Counted from the first letter of the stretch, positions 27,153-41,655 are shown. The stretch: 64,000 bases of DNA from Progne subis subis (GCA_022316685.1 JAKJHU010000568.1:120045-184044); one strand, 5' to 3'. Numbers and translations are program-made. The notes: generated by a model from the letters alone, not told the origin.

Positions 27153-30100
27153 GACACAGCATTTGCTTTGGATTTGCAGCCCAAAATACAGGAAGATTAT
27201 GTATTTTTTAGCTTCTGGAAATGCATAAAGACTCATTGATGGGGATTTTTTTCAGCAGTTTTGTGGCTTGCCACTGGTCACCAGCAATCCCTTTTTTTGT
27301 CGTTATGACTGACAGTGGCAGCTGGAAGGTTGAACATGGATGAGAAAAGTACTACGGGACTCGACCATATGCAGGGACCTCAACAGCTGGGGGTTTTTTG
27401 TTTGTTTTTCTTTTTTTAATAACTTGACAGTGCAACCACATATAGGCCCCTTCAGATAAGATCTCCTGCAAGTGCCAACATGAGAAATAAAAACAATCAT
27501 TCCCTACAGTTTTCACCTAGCAGCTTCCTTTCACATTGTGCCAAAGGAAAATTCTTGCATTTCCTCTGCTGCAGAAAATGCCATGCCTCATTTCTTAATT
27601 ATGCTACTCTGACCAGCCGGCTGGGCTCTTGGACAAAATAAGAAGAGAATTTTTGTTCCAAGTACTCTTAGATGTCTACCTTTGCTTGGGATGGCAGGGC
27701 TTAGCAGTGCCTGACAGTGCTCTGTGGGAGAGATCACCAGCCAATGCCCTTCTGTTGCACAGGGAGTGCTGGGGGTCAGGCTCCAAGCAAAAGTGATTTT
27801 CACAAATGGCATACACATGAGACAGCTCAGCATTAAGTTGTCCTTACACACAGAGAACAAGGCAAGCTGAATTGAACCCTGCTGTTAAACAGGGGCTGTA
27901 ACTCTCCCTCTCTCTGCTTGTTTCTTTCCTAAATGTAATGGGCCTGTCATGGCTGTAGTTATGAATTAATATAATTTTGGGAAAAAGTCCGAACCCTAAA
28001 GTCCTTCATTTGTATTTGTCTACCACAACTCTCACAAGCAGAGAACATGTTCTTCTCAGCTTTCAGTATGATGGCTGGCTTTGAATCCTAAAAACCATAC
28101 ACACCCCGTGTAGGCAAAAACATGCATGTAGAAGCAGAAAACATAATGCAAAGCAGTCATACTTTGAAATTTTCTTTGAATGGTTTTAAGAAGAGGAGGT
28201 GAGATTTTAAGTAATTACTTCTACTCCTGCTTGGAAAACCACACCAATCTCAGAGCAGTCTTTTCTCTCTGTGTAGCAGAGTGTAACTAGATTGTCACCA
28301 ATGTTGCTCTCAGCAGCCAGTCTGCAGAAGTTGAACTTAGGATTCATTACATTCTAATACAGTATGTGTAGGAAACAGACTTATGGAGGCATGTGATGGA
28401 ACCTTTCCCAGGCAAAAGTGCTTTAGATGTGATGTCAGGTCTTGGCATGGATAAAGCACAAGATTTTTTGAGTATCAGTGACAGACCCCTTCTCAATAAT
28501 AAAACAGGAGATTTGTTTTCATCTTCTTCATATTGTTTTCTCCTGCAGGGAAACTAGAACAGGGTCCACTGTCTCATGCCCATTGCAGTGACTGCTAGCA
28601 AAGTACCTCAGTGAGTCCAGCAATGCTGTAGTATGCCTTGGCACATGACACTTTCCTGAGCATGGAGTGCTTGTTTCCACCCCAGGGAGCAGGGTGCAAA
28701 AAGTGCCCTCATGCTGGGACTCGGCCTAGCACCCTGCTCTTTTATGGTAGTGGACCATGCTGGACACACAAGTCCTCAGGAAGAGCAGCTTTTCAGTTTG
28801 TTAATGCGTATACCATCGTCAAGACTGTGATGCTGTCTATGCTCTTCCCCAAGTGAAGAGCTGTGCGCCAGCTACTTTGTCTTCCACCAGGCAGGGCAGC
28901 TGCGGAGGCAGTCTACTCACCCCCAGAGTCCCCTTTGACTGAACAGAGACAGCCACTTGGTTTGCCTTAGCTGACAGAGGTTACCTCTTCCTTATAGCTC
29001 AACTGCTTCTCTTTACATCATTGTGGCTATAACAAGCCTCCTTTTAAACAGACATTTACTTCAGCAGCTGGAGCAGACAGATATTGCCATCTGTCCAGCC
29101 AGCAATGGAGGATAAGGGGCTCACAAGTACAGTGCTTGTTGCTGGCATATTTCTGCATTGATTCCTGATTTAAAGACCCAGGGGATCAGTGTTTTGTGCA
29201 TTTGCAGGCTGGCTGGTTTAGCCACTTGATGCTATAATGACATTTTTACAGTGGGGATTCAACTGCCAAGTGATTTTCTGTCCTCCACTGAGGAGGCAGG
29301 TACTTTTTCACATCATCCAAGAAAAACATCTCAGGTAACTCTGGATGTTTTTTTAAAACACTTTGAGTGCAGTTTGCAAGACTACAAACCTGAGAGAGGT
29401 CGTTAATTCTGACTAAAACACATTAATATATAGCATCTGCACTGGATGCAAAGATGTACGGGAAAAAAATCTTCATTTCTAAAAGGCATGAATGTCTAGC
29501 ATACCTATTTCCTATTGTGGATAACCAAAAGGGAACACTGGAACTACATTTCTTAAAACAGGCATTGACCTAATGTAGATAAAGTACTTTTGAAAAATAC
29601 CAATTTCCTGAAAGGTTGGGTTTCATATATGAATGTGAAACACAATTGAAAATTTGTTTTATATAACTCCTCCTGATGTTGAAAATGTACAGTTACAGCC
29701 CTATGGCTGAAGAGTCCCCTTTAGTACCCCCAACCTTCAAATTAGGTTGAAAGAAAATACCACAGATATAGAAGGACAGAAGGAAGATCTTTGGAGCTAA
29801 GACATCTCTGCTAAACCTAGAATTGCTTGCTGAAATTTATTTGAAATTAGCTGCAGGAAATCTTTGCTCTTTCATTCACATAGAGGCTTTTGGCTGACAG
29901 TACTGATTTCCTTTCTCTTCCAGTTCAATGCAGTTGGTAACATTTCAAAATAGAAAGATGCATACCCTATCTGAGCGGCTCCTGCTTGCCTCCAGGAATA
30001 CCACAGCTGACTGGAGCTGCCACTTGCATGTTGTGTCGCTGGGGGGCTACACCTTCAGGGTACTGCTTACCTCTCCAGGGAGAGCACCAGGTGTACTAAA

Positions 30101-31026
30101 CATTTTCAGAAAGATTGTGAGGGCTTTAAAAAGTTCAAATATTTGAGGCTCCTGTTAAATTGCTTTGCAACCGCACAAATGTTTCCACATCTCTCTCTAT
30201 CCCTCATTCCCTTCATGACAGTGACAGTATCAGAAACCAGCTCCAAATACTGTCTATGGAAAAGGTATGAAAACAAGAGCACTAGTGTGTTCACCTGTTT
30301 GCCCTGATGATGAGGTGAAGATGGTCAAAATAGTTCTCCTTTTTTTTTCTCATGTAGATGAAAGAAATCCTGTCTATATATATCATGGTTTATCATACAG
30401 AATCCTCTTCATGATGAAAAAAAGGATTTGGATTATCATGTTAAAATTTTCCATGGGTCAAATCTCCAATTCGGTAAAAGCATGTTGTAGTCAAGACAAG
30501 AGGACTGTGCTTCCAGGTTCTACTTTTATGTATTTCTAAGCTCATCTCAGGGCAGACTCATTCAGCTGCAGTGAATCATAAAAACATGATGGGAGAAGAG
30601 GCCAATGCCATTATAATATCTAATGAAAAATGTAAGTGGAGTGATGGTAGTTTTGAATGCTGCACATGGTCTTGACTTACTGCTTCCCACATAGCTCTGA
30701 GAAGAATGTATCATTAATAATTTGTAGTAATACATGGCTTCTAATTTATTGAATTATTTTTTGTGTTTAAAACCAATGGAAAAAAATACATAATTAATCT
30801 CCTTGCAGCTCATGTTGTGTCAGAAATGGCTGTGCTTTTAGGATGATATTCACTTCCCTAAAGTGTCAAAGCATGTTCTCCAGTATTTAGGGAGGATGCT
30901 TAGCAAAACACAGACAGCTTTCATCTCTGATAGCCTGATGAAGAGGAAAAGTACGTCCCCTAGATGAGAGATCAGATTTGTTACGCTGAATGGGTGCCAC
31001 AGAGAAGAGAACAGCAGGTAACTTAC

Positions 31027-31166
31027 CACATCAATTATCTGCAGCAAGGAAAGCTGGAGTTCAACTATGAGCGGTTGGGAGTCATTCACTACAGGTCGTT
31101 CCAGACGATTGTAGTTCCTCAGCAGTTCTCTGTACAAGCGTCTCTGGCTTTCCCCCTGCTGAGAGA
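31027..31166 (-). CDS. CHRNA8: CHRNA8 exon 2 (N-terminus of the ligand-binding domain)
   Basis: 140-nt exon, acceptor AG at plus 31167-31168 preceded by a pyrimidine-rich tract, donor GTAAGT (plus AC at 31025-31026). It enters in phase 1 and ends in phase 0. It encodes SQQGESQRRLYRELLRNYNR, then LERPVVNDSQPLIVELQLSL and LQIIDV, the N-terminal helix and first beta strand of a Cys-loop receptor extracellular domain. LERPVxNDSQPL is characteristic of the alpha-7/alpha-8 group, and 140 nt equals the alpha-7 exon. It is separated from exon 1 by about 16 kb. Confidence 0.95.
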
Positions 31167-34100
31167 CTATAGGAAAAGAAAGAAGGTATCTGTCATTCAC
31201 ACTGCCACACAGTCACTAATGTTCATCTGTTTTGTCGAAAACTCCTTCTTATTAGGTTTGCAATTAGAAAGAATTTCCTAAAAACACCACCCAAATCCTG
31301 CACATGGATGTGACAGACAGCTTTTCTGCATATGTGAATGATGAACTCTCAAAAAAATTAACTACTAACACTCTAACTCATTGCTAACATTGAGAAACTA
31401 CTGAACAGAATTTGGGGCTCTGACTGAATGTCACCATTCTTTGGAGTTCCTCCTGCTGGACTGTAGAGAAGTAGAGCTGTGGTTCCAAAACTACCAGACA
31501 GCTTCCTGTAAGGCAAACAAATGAATTAATTCATTTGGTTGTTTTTACTTCCTAGACACTGGCTACTGTGAGCCACACTGGTATTACCTAGCCATATTGT
31601 GTTTTTACCAAGCATGGATAACAGGTATCCTTATTTCTTGTAGGTGATATACCAGGCCTTTTTCTGTGCTCAAGAAACAGTAACAACCCTTCTTCCTACC
31701 CTCTTTAGTTTTTTGTAGCAGTCTTTCCAGGCTTTGGGTTACTTCCCTTGACTTTTTTCCATCTGATGGCAGCATGCTTTGTTAACACCTACTGAGGTGG
31801 TGGTATGACAGCTAGATTATTTAACAGCTGATATTGAATTTGTGGTATTACATGCTTAAATCAGTTTTCACTGGGGACAGACTCCACACAAAGCTGTCAT
31901 GCAAACAGCTGAGCATGTTAAAGATTAGCAGAACTTCAGCCTATGCTTAATTTCCAAAATGCCCTAGCTCCCACCGTTGGAGTGGGTATGGAGAGCATCT
32001 GTCTAACATGTATGATCAGGTTTCCTTGCCATGACAACTGTAGATGGTGAAGGTCTGGGTATCTTCCCTCAGCAAAGCAAGAAGTTTGCTGAGATACACC
32101 GCACAGAGCCCTGGTTCCCCCAACTGTGTAGATCTTAGTGCTGTGGCTAATGGCAGCCTGAGCTCTACTTAAGAGCTGCACCTAAGAGAAGGAAGGTCAT
32201 GGACTGCAGGTTCCCTGAGGTCAAACCAATCCTGTCAACATGAGTGTATATTCTCTGAACTGTATAAATTCAAGCCCTAGCAGAGAATCTGCACTCTAAA
32301 TCATTATTACTTTAGACTGAAGCTTTTTTTTTTTTTTTTTTCTAAATCCACTGCAGCTCCTACTCTCTGTATATGATGGTTTTTACTTCTTGATCAGAAC
32401 TCTCCAAATTGAGATCAAAACTTCTCTCACAGAGGTTGTGATGAATATTTTCCTGACAGTGCAAACAAAATATAGCAACCCATTGTGCCTTCCCAGTCTC
32501 TTACTATGCTTAGCAAACCCTTCAAGTCTGAGACAAGCTGCCCTACAACAAAGCAGCCATACCTTTTAAAACTAATAATAAATTCAGTTTATAAACACTT
32601 CATAGGTCTGCTTAACTTGTGTTCTTTTCAGTTTTGCTGACACTCAAGGGGGATTTGTGACTTTCTAGCATGGCAGTGCCTGATAAAAAAGGAAGATAAA
32701 TATTTTGGTTCACTTTGGTAAATTGCGTCATCACATCAATTTCATGGGTCCTTTCTCCTCTTGTATAATATTCTTCATGGTCAGAGGCACCCAGAGGAGC
32801 AAATGCTTTAAGCTCACCTTCAATAGCCCCTAATGACACCTCAGTATTGGATGCTTCGTTTTCACCAATAGCAAAGACAAGCTCTGACCACAGTATCTCT
32901 CCTTCAGCATTTTAAGTAATCTTCCCTGCTTACTTAAGCAGAAATTTAAGTCCTCTGTAATGGCCTTAGTACTTTCCAGTGCCTCAGGAGGACCAGACTC
33001 CATTATAAAGGTCTTCTGTGTGAAGGAAGCCCATGAAAATCACCACACATTGTCCTATGGAAAGAGGCTCTGAGTTTGGAGCAAATTTGCTGTCCTTTCA
33101 CTCACCTACCCACGCATGTTTTTGTGCTTTGGGGAAGAAACTATTTCCTGAACTACTGCTCTCATCTTGAGTAATTACATAATACTTGCCCTTAAACTTT
33201 CTTTTAAACTGGCTGCCTCAGCTTTTACAAGGGGAAAAGTGACCTTCACCAGTCTCTGGACCTAACTGGGCTAGGTGATAGTTGCCCTGGTACCTCCATT
33301 GTCAGGAGGTTTCAGGGCATTGAAACAGCCCCCCAAGGGAGGTCTGACTCCCAGAAATCTAAGCATAACTCTTCACTATAGGCTTTAGAAAGCTGTCCTT
33401 GCACTGTGTGCTTCATCCATGCTGAAGCCAAGCCTCTTTCCCTGTTAAACTTTGTGGGGTGAAGTAGCCAAGAACTGTACCTAGTTTTCCATCCTTTCTT
33501 TAACTTTCCTATTTGTAATGTGATCCTGATACTTTGCAATTTCTTGTATCCAAAATGGATAGTCATAGCTGATCTATTCTAAGTCTGTGAATTGGCATTG
33601 GAAGCCATATATTTGTGTGCTGCATGGCTTTGCTTACAAAATAACATAGATTCAGAAGCAATGGAGCCTTGGGGTGTCCTGGCAAACAGCCATAGCAGCT
33701 GTTGGTACCACAAAGAGCTGGCTAGCCTAATCACAGTGCCATCTCTGCCACAGCTGCTTTGGAGAAAGGCACCGAGGTGGATGTCTAACTTTTATGTTCA
33801 CAGACTTTTTCTTTAAATTGTAATTTTCAAATACTTCATGTTTCATACTCCGGAGACATTTCTGCTTTTTTCTCCTATAACGTTTGTGCTAATGCACCGT
33901 GACACTACAACTCTGTGTGCTAAATGGAGTGTTTGCTGGTGATGGGGAAGCCTGAATCTCTCAGGAGCAGCAGTAGAATAAGCTTTACCACTGACTACCC
34001 CCCAGTCACAGAAGTTTAACCAAAAACATTGGCACTGCTTCATCTTTTAAACTTGGCTAGATGATGGATGTCAATATTTAAAGTTGTCAAGTCAGTCTCC

Positions 34101-34376
34101 CAGAACCACTGCCAGACTTGCTTGCCTATGTACGTTACTGGTAAGTAAAAGTAACTGGCAAAGGGCATGATGTTTTCTAGGTAAAGGATCTGAATTTTTA
34201 TGACCCACTGCCTCTGAAAGTGTCTCCCTTGTCTCTGAAATGTCTTTGAAGCAGTAAGAGACATATAAACTCATTAAAATTTTAGGGAAGAGCACTGTAG
34301 GATGTTTACCTAAAGTTTAGAAAGCTTTTAGCTTTCTCTGAAAAATTCTCACACACATTTGTCTATGCTTTACAGG

Positions 34377-34950
34377 CTAGATAAGTGAACAGTGGACAGA
34401 AAAGTGGCTGAACTGTCAGGCTCAGAGGGTTGTAGTCCGTAACAAAAAGTTCAGCTGAAGGCCAGCCAGTAGTAGAGTACTCCAGGGAAGGATACTGGGA
34501 ACAATGGTATTTTAACATTGTTATGAATGATGGGACAAAGTGTTTGGGGTTTTTTCAGATGGTACAAATCTGGGAGGAGTGGCTGATATAGCACAAAGTT
34601 TTCTGCCACTCAGAAGGACCTTAAAAAAACTGGAGAAACGACTGATAGGAACCTCATGAAATTTAATGAAATAAAGTATGAAGTCATCCTGCACCTGAGG
34701 AGTAATTCCAGGTACTAGAACAGGCTGGGGGCTAATGGGCTGGCAAGCAGGATAGCAAAAAAGACCCAAGGAACCTTATAGGTACCAAGATGACTATAAG
34801 CCAGCAATGCACCCTTGTAGCAAAAGTCACCAGCATCCTGAGCTGCAACAGGAAGAACAACACAAGTAGATCAAGAAACATGGTCCTTCCTCTCCACTCA
34901 GCACTAGTGATACACACAGTGATCCTCCAGTGCTGAGGCTTATCAGTAGA
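34377..34950 (+). mobile_element. CR1 LINE fragment
   Basis: Forward-orientation CR1, from the end of the reverse transcriptase gene into the 3' region. Diagnostic phrases are GGGTTGTAGTCCGTAAC, then TCTGGGAGGAGTGGCTGATA, GAAATTTAATGAAATAAAGT and CTCTCCACTCAGCACTAGTG. It is heavily mutated and truncated at both ends. Confidence 0.88.
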
Positions 34951-37900
34951 AAGGAGACATGGAATTACTCGTCAAGGACTGGATTGTTCCTCAAGATTTA
35001 CTCTTGAATAAACTGAAAAATGTTCCCTAAACTGCTCCTGGAGTTTGCAGACAACTGGGGAGCACAAGGCAACCAATGCCCAGAGTGGTTGTGAAGAGCT
35101 CTATGGAAAGCAATTATTCATGCACCACATTAAACTTTTAAACACCTCTCTGAATTCCTTCCGTGCTTCTGCATGTGCAAAGAAGTCTGCAAGAAACCAC
35201 TAATTGAATGATGTGACCTATAAACAGCTACCAATCTTTTGAGAATAAATGCTATAGTTGCATTTCATGGTTTTTTCCAGGATGTAATTGCTGAGAATTG
35301 CACAGCAAGGGAACCTGTAGCTAGGTCTGGCCAGACTATCCATATGGCATCTCTAGGAAGGACAGATGCTGTCTCCTTTCAAGGAGCTGTGTTGTCATGT
35401 CTGGTCTTGGCTGGTTGATTTTCCTGCTCTGCTTTGCATGCCAAGGTCCCCAAGCTATAAGGCAAGAGTCCAGCCCTTCCAGTACCCCATATTTGTTCAC
35501 AAAGTAGTCAGCTTCTTAACTGAGAATCCTAGTGTGAGACACATTCTGGCTGGTTGTGCCCAGTAAAGAATAAATAATTAAAACATTGACAAGACGGTAG
35601 GTTGCAGAACATGGATTTTCACTAGTTTTTCAGCAATAGTACCTGTATTATCAACCATTCTACCTCTGTTTCATAATGTTCCCTGGTTTTGTTTTCATAA
35701 TCTCTCAACTCTTTGAGTAGGGGAGCTTCTAGCTGTTTTCTAGCTGTTGCTCATTTCTTTAGCAGAGACCTGAGTCTGAATACACAAGTTTTTACTTTAT
35801 TCATACAAGATTATTGGTACCAAAAATGGTGGTTTTCAGACAAAATATCACATTCTTTCCATACCACTTTATATTAACATATATACGTGTGCTAACATGC
35901 CTTGGAATTTGAAAATGTCTCTTTGTTTTCTTCTGTTTTCAAAGACAGTTCCTAGATTCACTTTCATATATAATATTTTTGAAGAACATGGTAAGTTACA
36001 GTCAACAGCATATTTCTGATCCATCACCTTGGTTCTTTTATATATTTTGCCCCCCAATACTTCATAAAAGGTCTCAAAATATAGTGATACTGTGGTTGTG
36101 ACATTTATTCACTCCTCTTGTACCTTCTGCAGGTATTTCACATCTATGTCACTTTTTTCTCTCTGTACTCTTACTTTGATTTGTATCTTTTGTTTTGGTT
36201 TATTTGTTTGTTTTACTGTTTCATAAAAGAAAATGAGTGAAGTTCTGGCATTTATAAAAACTCCACAACAGTGACATTATACTGTGAAGTATTATTAACT
36301 TTAGCTATGCAATGATTGTATTTAATTTTCTTATAACTAGAATATTTACAGAGGAAAAATGAATTAAAATACTATGATTATCAGTGCTAAATCCTAGAAC
36401 TTAAAACTATTTTCCTAAAACCTTCCTGCCACAGCTCCTCTACTATCATTTAATTTTAGTTTATCACTGTACTCTTGAAGGGATTTTTAGCTATTGCTTT
36501 CAGAATCCAAATAGAATGATCATAGGAAACATACACACACACACACACATACTACAAGTAATAATGAATTATGGGGAAAGTGACATGAGGAAAAAAGCAG
36601 ATTGCTTCACAGGCAATTTCATTCACATAAAGAGCTGCAATGGCAAGAGCATTTACAGAGTGAGGCATGTTCTAATGTTTTGGTAGCTATAGAAAACAAC
36701 TTATTTTGAATATTTTGCAGATTTTTCAAATTGTAAAGCATGTCACTGCATATGTCACATAATCCTCAGAGACACAGATGTGTCCCATCTGCTTTTGTTC
36801 TTATGTGCAGTATTGTTACTTTTATCTGTGGCTGGAAATGCATTATTTCTTTCAATGCCTTTTGATTTAAAATGAATGCCATCATGCCTTCAGGGAAAAG
36901 AATTCACATAAGAAACAATGGAATCACATCAGCTACCTCTACCCTGTGTGTGTGTCTGTGTGTGTGTATTAATGTGTTGTGTATTAGAATATATCTCTCA
37001 TTTAAAACCTCTTTTTAATCTGCTTTCCTTCTGGGTAATCTTTGACTCTAATCTTTGTCTCTCGCTTTGCAGATTGTTTTTGCATCTTACACACAAAATT
37101 CATCAGATATCCAGAGGAATGTGAGAAATGACACAATTTTCTAGCCAAGAAGGAACTAATATTCCTGAAACTGGTAATTTCTGCTCTTTCATAGCAGATA
37201 AAGAGTTCCCAGCAGTGATGGGTATTAAAAAGATATACTAGGAAAGGTTTCTTTTTAAAGACTCTAGGATCATGACAACATGCTAAAACTATATAATGAA
37301 AGGATGGAGTTACATTTTTGGTCCTACTGGCTTGGTTGAAGGTGTTTTAAAGGCTGACTGACACTTGCAAGATAGAGAGACACACTTTGAGGTACTAACA
37401 GTGGGATAACTCTCAATCATAATTATCATAGTTATTTAAACTGCCTCATTACTCCAAGTCAAGGTCAGAAACCTAACTAGCTACAGCCAGTAAAGGCAAA
37501 AAATGTACTTTTACTGTAATGCTAGTTTACATCAGCTCTATGCAATAAACATGTCATATGAGATGCACAGTAAGCACAGGCGGAGGAATCTGGAGCAGTG
37601 ACAAAGACAGGGACTCCGATTGCTATACATTACAGACTGCTGTGGCTTTCTGGAGACAACTCTTGCCAGCCATCCTGGGATTTGTGGTGAGGAGTAGTAA
37701 TGGAAGCCAAAGGAAAGAAACAAAACCCTAAGATAAAAACAAGATACCAGTGATATATGGTGATCAGTGTACTGCTCTGGGCTTCTTCACTCCCTGATTC
37801 CACCAGCTTGCAGAGCATCTTGTCACATCCCCTCATCTCTACATGTTTCAGCACCCAAACCAGTTAATCCAGGGAAAGCCCTTCCTGGAAAAGCACTATG

Positions 37901-38188
37901 AGCTTCACCCTCCAAGTGCCATCAATGAGGCAGCCATACAAAGCATTCAAAGATGACTCTGAAAAGGGTCAAGTCTGTCTGCACCTCCCCATCAAAAGCC
38001 CACTCTACACCATGCCAGCCACATATGGAGAGCTCAGACCTGGGAAAGCCATAAGTGAAGTGACAGGTGTGATAATGATTTCTGTGGAAACAGATAGCCA
38101 AGTCTTATTAGGCTGAGAAAACAACAGATAGGAGGAGTTATTTTTCCTAAACCCAGTGCAAATAATAGTGATAGAGCTTGCAATGATA

Positions 38189-38530
38189 TTGTGGTTTAAC
38201 CTCACACTGCAACTGAGCACCATGCAGCTACTTACTCATAATCTCCCCTCTCCCAACGGGATGGAGAAAAGAATTACAGTAATAATATTAATGAAACATA
38301 TTAATAATAAAACATAATGAAACACATAATTATTATTATAATTATTATTAATAATAATAATGAACAAGACGGAGACAACAAAAAGAGAAACAGAAATAAA
38401 ACCCAAAGGTAAGAAATTATGCACAATACTATTGCTTGCCACACACTGCTCTGTCCCCAGCCCACCCCTGAACAGCAATTGGCTTTTTCTAGTCAGTTTT
38501 CCCCAGTTTATACACTGAGATTATTAACTC
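38189..38530 (-). mobile_element. Solo ERV LTR fragment, family C, reverse
   Basis: In plus reading it starts TGTGGTTTAACCTCACACTG, passes CCCAACGGGATGGAGAAAAG and an ATTATTATTA-rich core, and reaches CCCCAGTTTATACACTGAG. This is the reverse complement of a standard avian LTR arrangement and is related to the LTR at 5934-6527. The LTR start is missing or too diverged to place. Confidence 0.7.
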
Positions 38531-41229
38531 CCCAGGAAGAGGAAAAATAAATAATCTTGTTCCAAGATATGAAGAGAGCAAAGATTCCAAGAGCTATTCC
38601 TTAGTCACAGGCATTTCTTTAATATGAAAAAAAGCCTGTTCCCTTTTATAACGGTTCAAAGGTAACAGAGAGACCTTGTCTCTAAACCATTGCCTCAGTG
38701 TGTTATTGATGATGCAATGGTAATACAGTTTAACTTCTCTGGGCAATGCAGAGGACAGGGTGGAGTGGAAATGATACAGACCATAATACTGTGAAAATGA
38801 GCTGCCCAGTGTCCTCAGAGATGTCGCAGTGCTTCTTTTTTTCCTTCTTCAGTGTTCATCAGCTGGTTATGATCCCAGAGATGGCTAGTTTCCCAAACTA
38901 TGAACTTTTACCTTGCCAGCCTGCCATCTGTACTTACACAGCAAAGCTACACAGCAAAGGCATAGAGAATGTAATAGGAAAGACTAGAGATGGCATCTCC
39001 TGCCTTTTTCCATCATCACTCAAATTGCAGCTGCTGCCAGTGAACAAAGGGAGAGCTACACTGGCAAGGCACAGGCAAGGCAGAGGCAAGGCACAGATGC
39101 CCAAACTGAACATGGATCTGAGAATGCAAAGAAAGTTCCAAGTTTGTCTTTACAGAAGTCAAATGCTGGCTAATGAGAAACATAATGTAAGAGCCCTCTG
39201 AAAGGGATGGGGGTTAGTCTGATGAAAATTTTGACTGCCCCTTGAATAATTTCTAATTTGTTCAGTGCTTAGCATGTGAACTGGGAAACACGGGGATGCA
39301 TTTTCCTAAATCAGAAACTGTTTCACACCGGGGGAGTAAAACTTTTATAACATACCTATAGATAAGACTGTTTTAGGCAGTTTTAGTTCTGTTTTAGGCA
39401 GCACCAGCGAGCTTTCACTAAGTAAGGTCAAACTTGCCGCTGGTCTCTGTGAGATGTTGGGCTGCCAATCAGCTGGTGATAGTTTGGAGGTCTTGGCAGC
39501 ATAAGTGGCTGCTGTCAATGGATTTTTTCTAAGGGAAAGAAAGTCTGAGGATTTGGTGGCCTAGGTCTTAAAAGACAAAGGGAACTGTAAATAGGGACAA
39601 GAAAATTCTTAGCAAGGAGATTAATTTATTTCACATTGAAGAAAAAACTGCTTCTAATACTATCTAGATGAAGTAAATGAAGGGTCTGAGCCAATTGAAC
39701 TTGTGACCAGTCAAAAAAGGTTTGTGGAGATGTGACCTAAGACGCTTGAAACTGTATTCACTATGCTTTGGTTGATTCAGACCAGGTTTGCTTATAGGCA
39801 TACAAAGTGGCTTAAAAGCTTACAACTGTTTTGTTGTTGGACTTTTTTACCCAGCCTTTATAAAAATCTCAGTGATAGCTGAGTGTTGGTTAGCCTTGAT
39901 TTGTTTTCAGAACTAGATGTTATTGTTTTCAGAACACTAAATGCTATTGTCTTTTCCGCGGGTACATGGCTCAGGTCCTAGTTTTGTTGGGATGAGTTGT
40001 TATGTGAAATATTGGTCTGTCCCTGCTGCACCCTGCCAGACAAACCTGCACTGGCTGAGTCACTCATCCTGACTAAGAGCAGAAATGAATCACAGTGAAA
40101 TTGAGGTAGTTGTTGAGAATGGCAACATTAGGCTGGGGAGGCTAATTTTGTCCTGTCTTTACTCTGTTGAATTTAAGCTTTGGTAACTTCAGTCTACTGC
40201 CCCTGAATTGGATTGGTGCGGACAAAACAAAATTAAAACAAAACTGGTGCCCTGTGTGTCCAGGAGGAGCATGATTGTCATGTTGTGATACAGTAGTAAT
40301 GCCGCAGATGGGGGATTGCTTGGTCTCTGAGTAAGAAGAGAAGGAGCCTGAAAGCCAGGAAGTGATCCTGTGCTGTCTGGGCTGCCCTCTTGTATTCCCC
40401 AGCAAAGGATTCCTGAGTCTACTAGAGCATTTTGACCCAAAGGTCAAACAATTTGCCCATTTGACAGAGGCCTTCTCTGGAAAACGATGCCACTTCCTAC
40501 CCACGGACCTGTTTCCCTTAGATCTACTTTCTCTTTACCCGGCTGCCCCCTCTTTGACATCATCAGGCAGCACATAATTAGATCTGATGGTGCCAGGAGC
40601 GCTGAAGTGCCTAAGCTGAGATACCAATCCAATAAATTTAAATTATAATTGGTGACCCTAATATCTTTGGAAATTACATTAGAAGCCTTAGACTTTGAAC
40701 AAAATGCTACTGCAGAGAGTATGCTTCAGGATACCTGTTTGGTTAAAATAGAAAGGCAAATATTTTGCTTGGAGCTCTTGGAACTGCCCAGTTGCCATTT
40801 ATGGATTGTGTGTGAAGCCTGAACATTAAGAGATTTAATTCAAAGTTGCTGCCCATTTGCCACTTGAAACAGTGGGAACTGCAAACAATCTAGCAACTTT
40901 TGATGTAAGTTTTGATCTCTTCTTCCCATTACAATTGCTCAAGCTGGATTTCAGTTTGCTGACTACCTTTCTAAAATGAATATTAATATTAAAGGGAAAG
41001 CACTCCACCAATTGCCATGACTGTTCTATCACTTCTGCAATATCTTAAAAACAAAACAAAACAAAACCCCACAAGATGGCTAAGGATTATGTAATGTATT
41101 ATCTTCCAAATTATATTACTTCTGACTTTTGGTTTTCCCCAAATGCACTGACTCAAACGTGATGAGAACATTAAGCAGCATCATTCTCTACAGCAAGCCT
41201 GCATTCAATGAGACCCACTGCATGACACA

Positions 41230-41655
41230 CATTTAAGTCTGTGTCATGAAGCCTCCATAGGGCAACACTGATCCTTTGGAGTGAGTGGAGTAGAGGCCAC
41301 GGAGACAACACAGCAGACAAATTAAAGAGTTATGACTTGGATCTGCTTGGAGAAGAAAAAACAAGGGGGAGTTTTTTGCTGCCTTCAGCTTCCATGAGGA
41401 AAGGCTCCACCATGAAGAAGGCAGGCTCTCCTGGAAGGTGCTCAAGGACAGCACCAGTAAGATAAAGTTGCATGATGGGGCATTCCCACATACTGAGAGA
41501 GCCTTTACTTTCTCAAGGGTACTCTGCATAAGGGACACCACTGTCCTTTGGAGATGTTTGCACCTTCACTCCTCAGATAAAGAAGAAGGGTTGGACTGGA
41601 CAATCTCTGGAGGTCCCTTCCAGATGAATTATTCTACCACTATATGAATCTGTAT
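41230..41655 (+). mobile_element. CR1 LINE 3' end
   Basis: The tail GGGTTGGACTGGACAATCTC, AGGTCCCTTCCAGATGAATT is the standard CR1 3' end in forward orientation. Upstream, GCTTGGAGAAGAAAAAACAA and CTTTCTCAAGGGTACTCTGC fit a diverged CR1 body. The 5' limit is approximate. Confidence 0.75.

Larger units (their letters stand above)
26242..31026 (-). other. CHRNA8: CHRNA8 interval where exons 3-6 are expected but not found
   Basis: Exon 2 ends in phase 0 and exon 7 starts in phase 1, so the intervening exons must be skipped, lost or hidden. In alpha-7 genes four exons (45, 110, 80 and 168 nt) fit exactly this phase change. I searched both strands by eye for the Cys-loop, the WxPD loop region and the NGEW end of exon 6 and found none. 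The interval holds a minus-strand LTR, a poly-G run and the assembly gap. The rest (27153-31026) is ordinary non-coding sequence. Confidence 0.7.

Noticed and set aside
27003..27239. Open frames crossing the gap
   Set aside because: They exist only because N codons are read as unknown residues and the G run has no stops.
40600..40660. TTGGTGACCCT resembling a retroviral primer binding site
   Set aside because: No LTR precedes it and no gag or pol follows, so it is probably a chance match.
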